NCBI RefSeq assembly: GCF_027460265.1
Contig: NZ_JAPZBC010000001.1
Location: forward strand, 496,001 to 560,000
Source of the DNA: Streptomyces sp. WMMC940
GTDB taxonomy: Bacteria > Actinomycetota > Actinomycetes > Streptomycetales > Streptomycetaceae
Direction: 5' to 3'
DNA: 64,000 nt
Made by a program: the position numbers and the translations under genes. Below the pieces are notes generated by a model. It searched no databases and was not told the DNA's origin. It saw only the letters and a program-made list of their open reading frames with translations. Below are positions 19,403-27,819 of this stretch, in pieces. Numbering within the stretch: the first letter of the stretch is position 1; the number at the start of each line of letters is the position of its first letter.

Positions 19403-20803
19403 TCAGGCCGGCAGCGGCCTGCGATCGGCCCAGGGGCGGGCCTTCTCCAGCTCGGCTGCGAGGGACAGCAGTGTCGTCTCGTCGTCACGGCGGCCGACGA
19501 GTTGCACGGCGAGGGGCAGACCGCCGGCGGTGAACCCGGCGGGGACGGAGGCCGCGGGGTTGCCGGTGACGTTCCACAGCGCGCAGTACCCGATCATCGG
19601 CATGGACCGCAGGGCCGCCCGTACCGTACCCGTGCCCGTCAACCGGCCCTCCATGGGCGGGAGTCCGGCGATCGTCGGGGTGAGCAGCACATCGACCCGG
19701 TCGAACACGCGGTTCGCCTTGACCGCGGTCCTCTCCCCCTGGTTCACGGCCCAGCGCGTGACGGCGGGCCGGACCCAGGTGCCGAGGCGGACGGTCTCGC
19801 GGGTGCGGCGTTCGAGTCGGGCGTAGTCGTCCATCGCGAACGCCTCGGTGCGCAGACCGGCGAAGAACTGCGGTACGAACGACGCGGTGGGGTCGGGGTA
19901 GTGGGGGTCGATCTCCTCGACGTGGTGGCCCAGCCCGGCCAGCAGACCGGCCGTCCCCGTCACGGCCTCGACGACCTCCGGTGCCGGGCGCACCCCGCGC
20001 GCGGCGGGCCGGGTGGACCAGCCGATCCGGAGCCGGGGTGGTTCGGCGGCAGCGGCCGCCGCGAAGGAGCCGACAGGTTCGCGGGCACGGAACAGGTCCC
20101 CGGGGAGGGAGCCGCGGATCGCGTCGTGGACGAGGGCGGAGTCCTCGACCGAACGCGTCAGCGGGCCGATGACCCCGAGCCCCCACCACAGGTGGGGCTG
20201 CGGCGCGGTGCTCACCCGCCCGCGGGTGGGCTTCAGGCCGAACAGACCGCAGCAGGCGGCCGGGATCCGGATGGAGCCGCCCCCGTCGCCGCCGATGGCC
20301 GCCGGAACCAGTCCGGCCGCCACCGCCGCCGCCGAGCCGCCGCTGGATCCGCCGGGCGAGCGTTCCGTGGCCCAGGGGTTGCGGGTGCTGCCGTGCGCCG
20401 ACGACTCGGTGAACGGGAACAGCCCGAACTCGGGCATGTTCGTCTTGCCGACGACGACCGCACCAGCGGCGCGCAGCCGTCGCACGACCTCGGAATCCGC
20501 GGGCGCGGGGCGGGTGTTGGCGGCGGTGCCGAAAGTCGTCACACGCCCCTCGACGTCGTTCTCCTCCTTGATCGCCACCGGTACGCCGTGGAGCGGGCCG
20601 CGCTCGTCCGCAGGGGTGGCGTCCCTGCGTCCGGCCTCGGCCAGCGCCTCCTCGGCCATGACTGCGGTGAAGGCGTTGAGGGTGCCGTCGTACCGTTCGA
20701 TGCGGGCGAGCAGCAGCTCGGTGAGTTCCCGTGCCGACACCTCGCCGGAGCGGACGGCCGCTGCCTGTCCGGCCACGCCCGCGTACGCGAGATCGTCCGT
20801 CAT
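19403..20803 (-). CDS. Amidase signature family hydrolase
   Basis: This 466-residue enzyme shows the full Ser-cisSer-Lys triad of the amidase signature family: Lys79 (VAIKEEND), Ser153 (PGGSSGGS) and nucleophile Ser177 (GDGGGSIRIPA). The 24-residue spacing between the two serines is the same as in fatty acid amide hydrolase. It would hydrolyse an amide bond; the substrate is not predictable. The N-terminal helices and NPWATERSPGGSSGGSAAAV context are typical of non-GatA amidases, and no gatB/gatC neighbours are present, so it is not a tRNA amidotransferase subunit. It starts at ATG 20803. Confidence 0.93.
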   Translation of the reverse strand: MTDDLAYAGVAGQAAAVRSGEVSARELTELLLARIERYDGTLNAFTAVMAEEALAEAGRRDATPADERGPLHGVPVAIKEENDVEGRVTTFGTAANTRPAPADSEVVRRLRAAGAVVVGKTNMPEFGLFPFTESSAHGSTRNPWATERSPGGSSGGSAAAVAAGLVPAAIGGDGGGSIRIPAACCGLFGLKPTRGRVSTAPQPHLWWGLGVIGPLTRSVEDSALVHDAIRGSLPGDLFRAREPVGSFAAAAAAEPPRLRIGWSTRPAARGVRPAPEVVEAVTGTAGLLAGLGHHVEEIDPHYPDPTASFVPQFFAGLRTEAFAMDDYARLERRTRETVRLGTWVRPAVTRWAVNQGERTAVKANRVFDRVDVLLTPTIAGLPPMEGRLTGTGTVRAALRSMPMIGYCALWNVTGNPAASVPAGFTAGGLPLAVQLVGRRDDETTLLSLAAELEKARPWADRRPLPA

Positions 20804-20917
20804 GACCGGGAACGTACATCCCGGCGCCGCCGCCGATGAAGCGCCCCTCCCGGGTGATGCCGGTCACATCGCACTGACCGGAAGCAACGTCGGGGCGGAG
20901 GAGCGGCGTCGGGGCGA

Positions 20918-21008
20918 GGCGGGACGCCAAGGGCGCGAGGGGCGGGTCGGGCCGGGGCGGGACGTCGGGGCCGGGGCGGGACGCCAAGGGCGCGAGGGGC
21001 GGGTCGGG
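20918..21008. repeat. 34-bp perfect direct repeat, two copies
   Basis: The same 34 bases (beginning GGCGGGACGCCAAGGG) occur at 20918-20951 and 20975-21008, with a third partial copy of the first part between them (around 20953-20965). The array lies in the gap between the protease stop and the amidase start, both minus strand. Confidence 0.9.
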
Positions 21009-21087
21009 GCGGCGAGCCGCGTGGACGGAGCCTCCGCCCGCGCCCGCCCGCCGACGGCCCCCGGCCGTCCCGGGCCCGAACAGGCGC

Positions 21088-22491
21088 TCACGCCCAGGTC
21101 TGCGAGTAGTACTCCCGGTAGTTCCTGCGGCCCTGGGCCGTCTGGATCCAGCGGCTCACGATCAGCAGGACCAGGCTCGCACCGATGACACCGATGCCGG
21201 GGGCGACGGCACCGAGGGGGCCGAGCTCGGCGGCGATGTCCGTGACGATCCCCGGCCCGGACGTACCGCCCCACGGTGGAGCGGCACCGCCCCCGGCTCC
21301 CGCACCCGGCGCGGGGCTCTCGGGTGCCGGAGCCGACGGACCGCCCGGCGCCGCCGGCCTCCCGTCCGAGCCCGCGCCGCCCTGCGCACCGGGGGCCTGA
21401 CCGATGAGTGCCACCCCGAGCGACGCCATGGCGCTGGTGACCGGCTGGAAGTAGGTGGTGCCGCCGCTGTCGCAGTCGCCGGTGCCGCCCGAGGTGACGC
21501 CGAGCGCGATGCCCTGGGCGAACAACGGGCCGCCGCTGTCCCCGGATTCGGCGCAGACCGTCGTCTCGATCAGCCCGCCGACCGTCCCCTCGGGGTAGTT
21601 GACGGTCGCGTTGAGCGCGGTCACCCGTCCCGAGCGCAGTCCCGTGGTGCTGCCGCTTCGGAAGACCTCCTGTCCGACGGACGGGTCGGCGGCCCCGCTG
21701 ATCCGCACGCCCCTGTTCTCCCCGACGGCCACGATGTCGGCGACGGCCGGGTCGGGCACAGCGCTGTCGTCGTACCGCACCAGGGAGAAGTCGTCGCCGG
21801 GAAAGCTCCCGGCGACCGTGCTGCCGACCCGGTCGTTCCGTCCGCGGTCGCCGAACCACGTGGTGCCCACGGACCCGCAGTGTCCGGCCGTCAGGATGAA
21901 CGACCGCTGCCCGTCGGTCACGTTGAACCCTGCGGAGCAGCGACTGTTCCCGCCGAACATCGGCGCGGCACCGTTCAGACGGGTGGTGAAGGTGCCCGGG
22001 CTGCGTTCCATGCGGACGAAGCCACCGATGTCCTCGGCGAGTTCGGTGAGCCGCGACCAGTCGGCGGCGGAGACCGTGCGGTCGGCGCGCACCACGACCT
22101 CGTTGGTGCGGTAGTTCACCGCCCAGGCGGTGCCCGTCACCCGGGGGGCTCCGCGCAGGGTCTCGGTGGCCGAGCGGAGTTCGTCCATGCTGTGGCGCAC
22201 GGTCTTGGGGTTCGCCCCGGCCCGGCGCACCTCGGCCGCCGCGCCGGGGTCCGTCACCGCGACGACCGGGCGGCCGTCGGCCCCGATCCAGCTGCCGGCC
22301 GTACGGGACGTGCCGAGCCGTTCGACCACTTCCCCACCGGGGTCGGCGGCGCGTGTGACGGGCGCCGCGGCCGTGCCGGGGGGCCGTGTCTCCCCGGCCA
22401 TGGCGTCGGAGACCATCAGCGAACCGCAGGCCAGCCCGCCGACCGCCGCCAGCCGGGCGATCCGCTGAAGGTTTCGTCGTGCGTGCCTCAT
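21088..22491 (-). CDS. Secreted S1-family serine protease (streptogrisin/alpha-lytic-like) with C-terminal membrane anchor
   Basis: The protein has about 467 residues. An N-terminal basic stretch and hydrophobic core (MRHARRNLQRIARLAAVGG) form an export signal. A pro-region follows (about 50-170). The chymotrypsin-fold domain carries His204 (LTAGHC), Asp234 (DDFSLVRY) and Ser319 (GDSGGP). After residue ~365 comes a Pro/Gly/Ala linker, then a hydrophobic helix and a basic end, so the enzyme is probably tethered at the membrane. ATG 22491 is preferred over an in-frame ATG four codons upstream (22503). Confidence 0.9.
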   Translation of the reverse strand: MRHARRNLQRIARLAAVGGLACGSLMVSDAMAGETRPPGTAAAPVTRAADPGGEVVERLGTSRTAGSWIGADGRPVVAVTDPGAAAEVRRAGANPKTVRHSMDELRSATETLRGAPRVTGTAWAVNYRTNEVVVRADRTVSAADWSRLTELAEDIGGFVRMERSPGTFTTRLNGAAPMFGGNSRCSAGFNVTDGQRSFILTAGHCGSVGTTWFGDRGRNDRVGSTVAGSFPGDDFSLVRYDDSAVPDPAVADIVAVGENRGVRISGAADPSVGQEVFRSGSTTGLRSGRVTALNATVNYPEGTVGGLIETTVCAESGDSGGPLFAQGIALGVTSGGTGDCDSGGTTYFQPVTSAMASLGVALIGQAPGAQGGAGSDGRPAAPGGPSAPAPESPAPGAGAGGGAAPPWGGTSGPGIVTDIAAELGPLGAVAPGIGVIGASLVLLIVSRWIQTAQGRRNYREYYSQTWA

Positions 22492-22629
22492 CCGCGGCCC
22501 CAAGGTCGTACCGACACGGTGTCACCAGGTGTACGGAGCCCAGGAAGCGGCCTGGACCCCACCGTCTATACGCGGCCCGGCGCGGCGTCGTTCAACCGGG
22601 GTATCCATGGCCTCACGGGAGGGGGCGCC

Positions 22630-22650
22630 ATGAGGGTGTTCGGACGGTGA
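22630..22650 (+). other. Seven-codon leader ORF overlapping the ABC transporter start
   Basis: ATG AGG GTG TTC GGA CGG TGA follows a strong purine-rich site (GGGAGGGGGC). Its TGA overlaps the GTG start of the ABC gene (GTGA at 22647-22650), an arrangement suited to translational coupling. No database evidence is available for the peptide. Confidence 0.4.
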
Positions 22651-24866
22651 GGGCGGCCGGGGCCGCGGTCTCCGAGAGCGAGCGGGAGCTGTTCGGCGGG
22701 CCACTGCGGTACGACACGGGTTGGGCCGAGCACGAACGGGCCCGGCTGGAGCTGTCGATGCCGGCCGCGGTGCGGGCGATGCCGAGGCTGGTCGGCGGGA
22801 CGCTGCGCAGGGCCTGGCGCGCGGACCGTTCCGCTCTGGTCGCGGTCGCCGTGAGCGAGATCGGGCAGGGCGTCGCCGCGGCCGTGGGACTGCTCGCGGT
22901 CAACTCGGTGATGCACGCCCTGCTCGGCGGCGGCACGCCGGTCGACCGGCTGTACGCGGCGCTGCCGGCCCTGGGCGTCGTGGGTGTGGTCGGTGTGGTC
23001 AACGCGGGGCTCGCGTGCTGGTCCACGTCGCGGGCCGGCCGGCTGGAGCCGATCGTGGAGCGGCTTGCGACGACGGAGTACCTGGCGGCGGCAGCGGCGG
23101 TGGAACTGGAAGCCGTCGAGGACCCCGAGTTCCGCCGCCTCATCGACGTCGCCCAGTACGGCGCGGCCTCCGCCCGCCAGATGATCGGCGCCTGCGTCGC
23201 CGCCGTGAACGGGACCATCTCGCTGATCGCCGCGGGCGGTGTGCTGACGGTCCTGCATCCGGCGCTGCTGCCGATGCTCCTGCTGATCGCGGCCCCGCGC
23301 GGCTGGGGCGCCATGCGGGTGGCACAGGAGCGGTACGTGTCGGTGATGGTGTGGGTGGAGCACATTCGGGCGGGCCGTCTGCTGGGCACTCTGCTCACCT
23401 CACGCACCGCCGCGCCCGAGGTACGGGTTCACGGAGTGGGCGCGTTCCTGCTGGACCGCTATCGCGACATGGCGGAGAGCGCGGAGCGGGAGCAGAAACG
23501 GCTCGCGACGGACAAGGCGTTCACCGAACTCGCGGCGGCGGGCATGTCCGGGGTCGCCACGGTGGCGACGTACGCGTTGACGGGCTGGCTGATCGTGGCA
23601 GGACACATGGAGCTGGCGGTGGCCGGTACCGCCGTGATCGCGGTGCGTTCCGGCTCGGCGAGCCTCGGTGCTCTGGTCATGAACGCCAACCAGCTGCACG
23701 AGGAGGCCCTGTACGTCCACGACCACGACCGCTTCCTGGCGGAGGCCGCCGCGTACACCATTCCCGAGGGCGGCGTCGACGTGCCGGTCCGGGTGGGCGA
23801 GATCCGTGCGGAGGACGTCACCTACCGCTATCCCGACCGCGACGCACCGGCCCTGACCGGGGTGTCGCTGACGATCCCCATGGGGTCGGTCACGGCTGTC
23901 GTCGGGGAGAACGGCTCGGGCAAGAGCACCCTGATCAAGGTGCTCGCCGGGCTGCTGCTGCCCGGGACCGGCACCGTGCGCTGGGCGGGCGTCGACGTGG
24001 CCGGGCTCGACCGTGCCCAGGTCTTCGACCGGGTCGCCCTGCTCACCCAGGACTTCGAGCGCTGGCCGATGACGGCGGGGATGAACATCCGCATCGGCCG
24101 GCCCGGACTCTGCGGCTCCGCGGGGCACGTGGCCGCGGCGGTGCGCTTCGCGGGCGCCGGCGCGCTCGTGGAACGGCTGCCGCACGGGCTGCGTACCCTG
24201 CTGGCCCGGATGTTCCGGGGCGCGTCCGAGATCTCGGGCGGGGAGTGGCAGAAGGTCGGCCTCGCCCGTACGCATTTCCGCACCGACCGCTGCGCGGCGG
24301 ACAGCCTGCTCATCGTCGACGAGCCCACGTCCGCGCTCGACCCCGAGGCGGAGATCGCCGCCTTCGACCGCATCCGGCAACTGGCCGGCCCGCGGCGCGC
24401 GATCGTGCTGGTGACCCACCGTATGTCCGGGGTGCGCCACGCCGACGCCATCCACGTACTCCACGGGGGACGGCTGGTCGAGCACGGCACCCACGACGAA
24501 CTGATGGCTGCCGACGGCCGGTACGCGTCCATGTTCCGCACGCAGGCGGCGCAGTACGCGCCGGGGGCGGGACCGGGCGGGGCCCGGTCCCGCCCGGGAT
24601 CCGTCATCCGGGGTGGGAGGGGCGCAGGGCCCGGCGGCCGGGTTTCCGGGACCGCGTGCGGCCGACGGAGCGGAAGGGCGGGCGGAGCACCGCGCACAGC
24701 CGGGACGGCCGACGCCGTCCGGCGACACGGCCGCGTGCGACGGCGAACGGCGAACGGCCACCGGGACGGGGTCCCCCGACCGGGCGGGTCCCCCCTGACC
24801 GGCCGGAATGTCCGCCTCACCGTCCGCGTTGAGGCGCCGTCCACGCCGGGGCACGGTCCCCGCTGA
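22647..24866 (+). CDS. ABC exporter, fused membrane and ATPase domains, with an odd C-terminal extension
   Basis: An N-terminal transmembrane domain (about residues 1-370, with hydrophobic spans such as VGLLAVNSVMHALL and ISLIAAGGVLTVLHPALLP) precedes an ATPase domain. That domain has Walker A GENGSGKST (~420), signature EISGGEWQKVGLA (~530), Walker B LLIVDEPTSALD (~556) and an H-loop (VTHRMSG). The ABC-like part ends near residue 637 (FRTQAAQYAP). The reading frame then runs another ~100 residues of Arg/Gly/Pro-rich sequence through a strong hairpin to the stop at 24866. The stop may have been lost, or a frameshift may be present. The substrate is unknown. Confidence 0.85.
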   Translation: MRAAGAAVSESERELFGGPLRYDTGWAEHERARLELSMPAAVRAMPRLVGGTLRRAWRADRSALVAVAVSEIGQGVAAAVGLLAVNSVMHALLGGGTPVDRLYAALPALGVVGVVGVVNAGLACWSTSRAGRLEPIVERLATTEYLAAAAAVELEAVEDPEFRRLIDVAQYGAASARQMIGACVAAVNGTISLIAAGGVLTVLHPALLPMLLLIAAPRGWGAMRVAQERYVSVMVWVEHIRAGRLLGTLLTSRTAAPEVRVHGVGAFLLDRYRDMAESAEREQKRLATDKAFTELAAAGMSGVATVATYALTGWLIVAGHMELAVAGTAVIAVRSGSASLGALVMNANQLHEEALYVHDHDRFLAEAAAYTIPEGGVDVPVRVGEIRAEDVTYRYPDRDAPALTGVSLTIPMGSVTAVVGENGSGKSTLIKVLAGLLLPGTGTVRWAGVDVAGLDRAQVFDRVALLTQDFERWPMTAGMNIRIGRPGLCGSAGHVAAAVRFAGAGALVERLPHGLRTLLARMFRGASEISGGEWQKVGLARTHFRTDRCAADSLLIVDEPTSALDPEAEIAAFDRIRQLAGPRRAIVLVTHRMSGVRHADAIHVLHGGRLVEHGTHDELMAADGRYASMFRTQAAQYAPGAGPGGARSRPGSVIRGGRGAGPGGRVSGTACGRRSGRAGGAPRTAGTADAVRRHGRVRRRTANGHRDGVPRPGGSPLTGRNVRLTVRVEAPSTPGHGPR
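24565..24595 (+). terminator. Strong hairpin (14-bp stem, 3-base loop) inside the annotated end of the ABC gene
   Basis: GGGCGGGACCGGGC pairs perfectly with its reverse complement around GGG. It begins five bases after the last ABC-like codons, exactly where a terminator would be expected if the gene originally stopped there. Confidence 0.55.
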
Positions 24867-24951
24867 TGCACGGTCGGCGTCCTCGGGGTGTGCCTCCGAC
24901 GGCCGGGCGGCCGGGCGGCGGTTCCCGTCCGGGGCTCTCCCGTCCGGCGGT

Positions 24952-25968
24952 TCACCAGGTGCCGGCCGCTTCCAGGATTCGGTCGCGGACCGGAGCGACG
25001 CGGGGGTTGTCGGGTACGCCCGGGCGTTGGGCCAGGTAGCAGGTGTTGATGGGCGGGTCGTCGAGGTCGTGGAGAAGGACGAGGGCGCCCGAGGCCAGTT
25101 CGTCGAGGCAGAGATAGCGGGGCAGCACGGCGAAGCCCGCGCCCGCCGTGACGGCCGCGACGACACCCCGGAGGTCGGGGGCGGTGACGGCCGCGTGGCA
25201 GGACAGTCGGGTGCCGAAGGCATGGCGCCAGTACCGCCTGGCGATGGGCAGGTCCTCGGCGTACGTGATCAGCGGGACACGATGCAGTACCGAGGGCCCG
25301 TCGCTGCTCACGCCACCGCCGATCCGCTCCGCCCACACGGGGGCGGCGACGAGGACGAACTCCTCGTCCATCAGCGGCACGGCGGACAGCGTGCGGCCAC
25401 GCGGCCGGCTGGTGGAGATGACGAGATCGTGGCGCCCGGCGCGCAGTTCGTCGAGGAGCGCGTCCGTGAGACCCATGGTCACGCGCAGCCGCACCCCGTC
25501 GGCGACGAGCGGGGCCAGGGCGGGCAGCACGCGGCTGCACAGCAGTTCGGCCGGACCCGCGAGGTGGACCGGCTCGGCGGGAGCGCCTTCGGGCGTACCC
25601 GCTCCGGTGGCGGCGGAGAGCGCGTCCAGGGGCGCGGCGATGCGCGCGGCGAGTTCGTCGGCCACCGGGGTCGGCGCGGCGCCGCGCGGCAGCCGTACGA
25701 ACAGCTCGCGTCCGGACTGCCGTTCCAGGGCGCGCATCTGTGCCGTCACGGTGGGCTGCGACAGCCCCAGCAGAGGGGCGGCGGCGGTGAAGGAACCCGA
25801 GCGGTACACGGCGAGGAAGGTCCGCAGCAGGTTCAGATCGGCGGGGGAGGCCGGCGGCGGCGCGTCAGGCCCCGGGTCCCCGGCCGGTTCGTCGTCACGC
25901 GGGTCCGGCCCGTGCCGTTCGGGCCCGTCTCCGCCCGGGCCGCCACCGGCGTTTCCTTTGTCTCTCAC
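24952..25968 (-). CDS. LysR-family transcriptional regulator
   Basis: This 338-residue regulator has an unusual ~43-residue Gly/Pro/Asp-rich N-terminal extension. The winged helix-turn-helix follows (LNLLRTFLAVYRSGSFTAAAPLLGLSQPTVTAQMRALERQ), then an effector-binding domain to the C-terminus. The start is a GTG at 25968. It is divergent from the DJ-1/PfpI gene at 26143, and the 174-base gap contains an inverted repeat suited to LysR binding. The neighbouring gene is therefore its probable target. The effector is unknown. Confidence 0.92.
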   Translation of the reverse strand: MRDKGNAGGGPGGDGPERHGPDPRDDEPAGDPGPDAPPPASPADLNLLRTFLAVYRSGSFTAAAPLLGLSQPTVTAQMRALERQSGRELFVRLPRGAAPTPVADELAARIAAPLDALSAATGAGTPEGAPAEPVHLAGPAELLCSRVLPALAPLVADGVRLRVTMGLTDALLDELRAGRHDLVISTSRPRGRTLSAVPLMDEEFVLVAAPVWAERIGGGVSSDGPSVLHRVPLITYAEDLPIARRYWRHAFGTRLSCHAAVTAPDLRGVVAAVTAGAGFAVLPRYLCLDELASGALVLLHDLDDPPINTCYLAQRPGVPDNPRVAPVRDRILEAAGTW

Positions 25969-26012
25969 CCCATGACCCTAGCCGCCGGAGGGCCGCGCAG
26001 CGCTGGTCCAAG

Positions 26013-26060
26013 CCATTGGAATCCCGATGACAGAGATAGGTCATCCCATTGGTGACCTAT
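26013..26060. promoter_or_regulatory. Candidate LysR operator: inverted repeat plus repeated CCATTGG
   Basis: ATAGGTCA (26036-26043) and TGACCTAT (26053-26060) form a perfect 8-bp inverted repeat spaced by nine bases. CCATTGG appears at 26013-26019 and again at 26046-26052, inside the spacer. LysR regulators typically bind such dyads between divergent genes. Confidence 0.6.
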
Positions 26061-26142
26061 GACTGAGCTGGTCTACGGTCGGTGCCGAACGCATCTCCGG
26101 GCCCCGTTGCAGAGGGCCCGCTCCTCACTGGGAGTACCAAGC

Positions 26143-26838
26143 ATGTCGAAGATCCTTTTCGTGATGACCGGCGCCGCCCACTGGACCCTGGCCGACGGCA
26201 GCCGCCACCCCAGCGGCTTCTGGGCCGAGGAGGCCGTCGCCCCCTACGAGGCGTTCAAGGCCGCCGGCCACGAGGTCGTCGTCGCCACCCCGGGCGGAGT
26301 CGTGCCCACCGTGGACCGGAGCAGCCTCGCGCCCGAGGTCAACGGCGGGCCGGAGGGCGCCGCGAAGGTCAGCGCCGGCCTCTCCGCGCTCATCGAGCTG
26401 CGGAGCCCGGTGAAGCTGGAGGACGTCGACGTCGACGAGTTCGCGGCCGTCTTCTACCCGGGCGGCCACGGCCCGATGGAGGACCTCGCCACCGACCCGG
26501 CCTCGGGTCGGCTCCTCGTCGACGCGCTGGACTCGGGCAAGCAGCTCGCGGTGCTCTGCCACGGCCCGGCCGCCCTGCTCGCCGCGACGCACGCCGACGG
26601 CTCGAACGCCTTCGCCGGCTACCGCGTCGCCGCGTTCACCAACGCCGAGGAGACCCGGGCCGGTTTCGCCGACCGTGCGAAGTGGCTGCTCCAGGACCGC
26701 CTGACGGAGGCGGGGGTACTGGTCCAGGAGGGCGAGCCCTGGGCCGCGAACGTCGTCGTCGACCGCAACCTGGTCACGGGCCAGAACCCGGCCTCCTCGG
26801 CCGGGGTCGCGTCCGAGGTCCTGAAGAAACTGGCCTGA
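26143..26838 (+). CDS. DJ-1/PfpI family protein (class I glutamine amidotransferase-like)
   Basis: This 231-residue flavodoxin-like protein begins MSKILFVMTGAAHWTLADGS. The nucleophile elbow AVLCHGPAAL places the reactive Cys139 next to His140, and the conserved Glu29 sits in GFWAEEAVAPYEAF, as in HchA/YajL-like DJ-1 proteins. Members act as glyoxalase III/deglycase-like or chaperone proteins in carbonyl and oxidative stress; the exact role here is inferred. The ATG at 26143 is preceded by GGGAG. It is divergent from the LysR gene. Confidence 0.9.
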   Translation: MSKILFVMTGAAHWTLADGSRHPSGFWAEEAVAPYEAFKAAGHEVVVATPGGVVPTVDRSSLAPEVNGGPEGAAKVSAGLSALIELRSPVKLEDVDVDEFAAVFYPGGHGPMEDLATDPASGRLLVDALDSGKQLAVLCHGPAALLAATHADGSNAFAGYRVAAFTNAEETRAGFADRAKWLLQDRLTEAGVLVQEGEPWAANVVVDRNLVTGQNPASSAGVASEVLKKLA

Positions 26839-26884
26839 CCCTGGTTCCCGGTCGGCCGGGCTCGGGTTGACCGGGGCTCATCGG

Positions 26885-26901
26885 CCGGGGCCGGTCCCCG
26901 G
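26885..26901. terminator. Short hairpin between convergent DJ-1 and PadR genes
   Basis: CCGGGG and CCCCGG pair around a 5-base loop, 47 bases after the DJ-1 stop, in a stretch rich in CCGG motifs. Confidence 0.35.
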
Positions 26902-26980
26902 AGTGTGCCCGGTCAGGGCACCGATGGTTGCTTCGACGGCCGGATTCCGCGGCTGCCGACGTGCCCCGGCGGGACGGCCG

Positions 26981-27568
26981 TCAGGAGTCCTGTGGGACGC
27001 TCTCCTGCGTCTGGCGGGCCTGCCGGGCTCGGAGGACCGCGGCCGTCCGGGCGCACCACTCGGACGTCTCCTGTTCGAAGCGCAGGCCCCGCAGGCAGGT
27101 CAGGTACGGGCCGAGGCGGTCCGCGGTGGCGAGGAAGGCGTCCTCGTCGAGCTCGCCGCGCAGCCGCCGCAGGAAGCGCTCGAAGAAGTCGGTCTTGGCG
27201 GCGGCCGTGGCGGCCCGTTCGTCGAGCTGTTCGATCACGGGTGCCATGGGCGCGCTGTCCACGGCCTGCACCTTGACCATGAGGTCGTCACGGATGAAGG
27301 ACGGTTTCGCGGCGGTCTCCGCGAAGCGCGCCAGTTCCTCCAGGCCGTCGTCCGTGATGGTGAACAGCCGCTTCGGCGGACGGGATTCCTGGATCACCTG
27401 GCGGCCCTCGACCAGGCCGGCCCTCTCCAGTTTCGTCAGCTCCAGATAGAGCTGCTGGGGAAGGGCGTGCCAGAAGTTCGCCACCCCGAGGTCGAAGGCC
27501 TTCGCGAGCTGGTAGCCGCTGGACTCCCCGTCCAGCAGGGCCGCGAGCACCGCATGGCGCAGCGCCAT
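26981..27568 (-). CDS. PadR-family transcriptional regulator
   Basis: This 195-residue regulator begins MALRHAVLAALLDGESSGYQLAKAFD, the PadR winged helix. A wing segment (PPKRLFTITDDGLEELARF) follows, then a C-terminal helical dimerisation domain containing SEWCARTAAVLRARQ (Vir-like subtype). PadR proteins repress genes for phenolic acid, drug or antibiotic responses. No obvious divergent target lies next to it; the gene behind it is a methyltransferase on the same strand 250 bases upstream. The ATG at 27568 fits the family start exactly. Confidence 0.92.
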   Translation of the reverse strand: MALRHAVLAALLDGESSGYQLAKAFDLGVANFWHALPQQLYLELTKLERAGLVEGRQVIQESRPPKRLFTITDDGLEELARFAETAAKPSFIRDDLMVKVQAVDSAPMAPVIEQLDERAATAAAKTDFFERFLRRLRGELDEDAFLATADRLGPYLTCLRGLRFEQETSEWCARTAAVLRARQARQTQESVPQDS

Positions 27569-27819
27569 GACTCCGCCTCCCGCTCCGTGTCGTTTCCCGG
27601 TCCGTACCGTCGGCAGCGTACTCAACGGCATGAGTAGTCGCTTCGTTGACCGGACGGGTGGGCCGAGGTGCGTCGACGGGTCGACTCCCGCGCCGGTCCG
27701 TGCGCCCGTCCGCCGGGACGCGCCGTGGCGGCAGGCACGCGCAGGTCTCGCCGGGTGAACCGGTGCGCCGTCGGGGCCGGTTCGGGCCGTGCCCGTTCCG
27801 GCCGTCACGCTCCGGGCGT

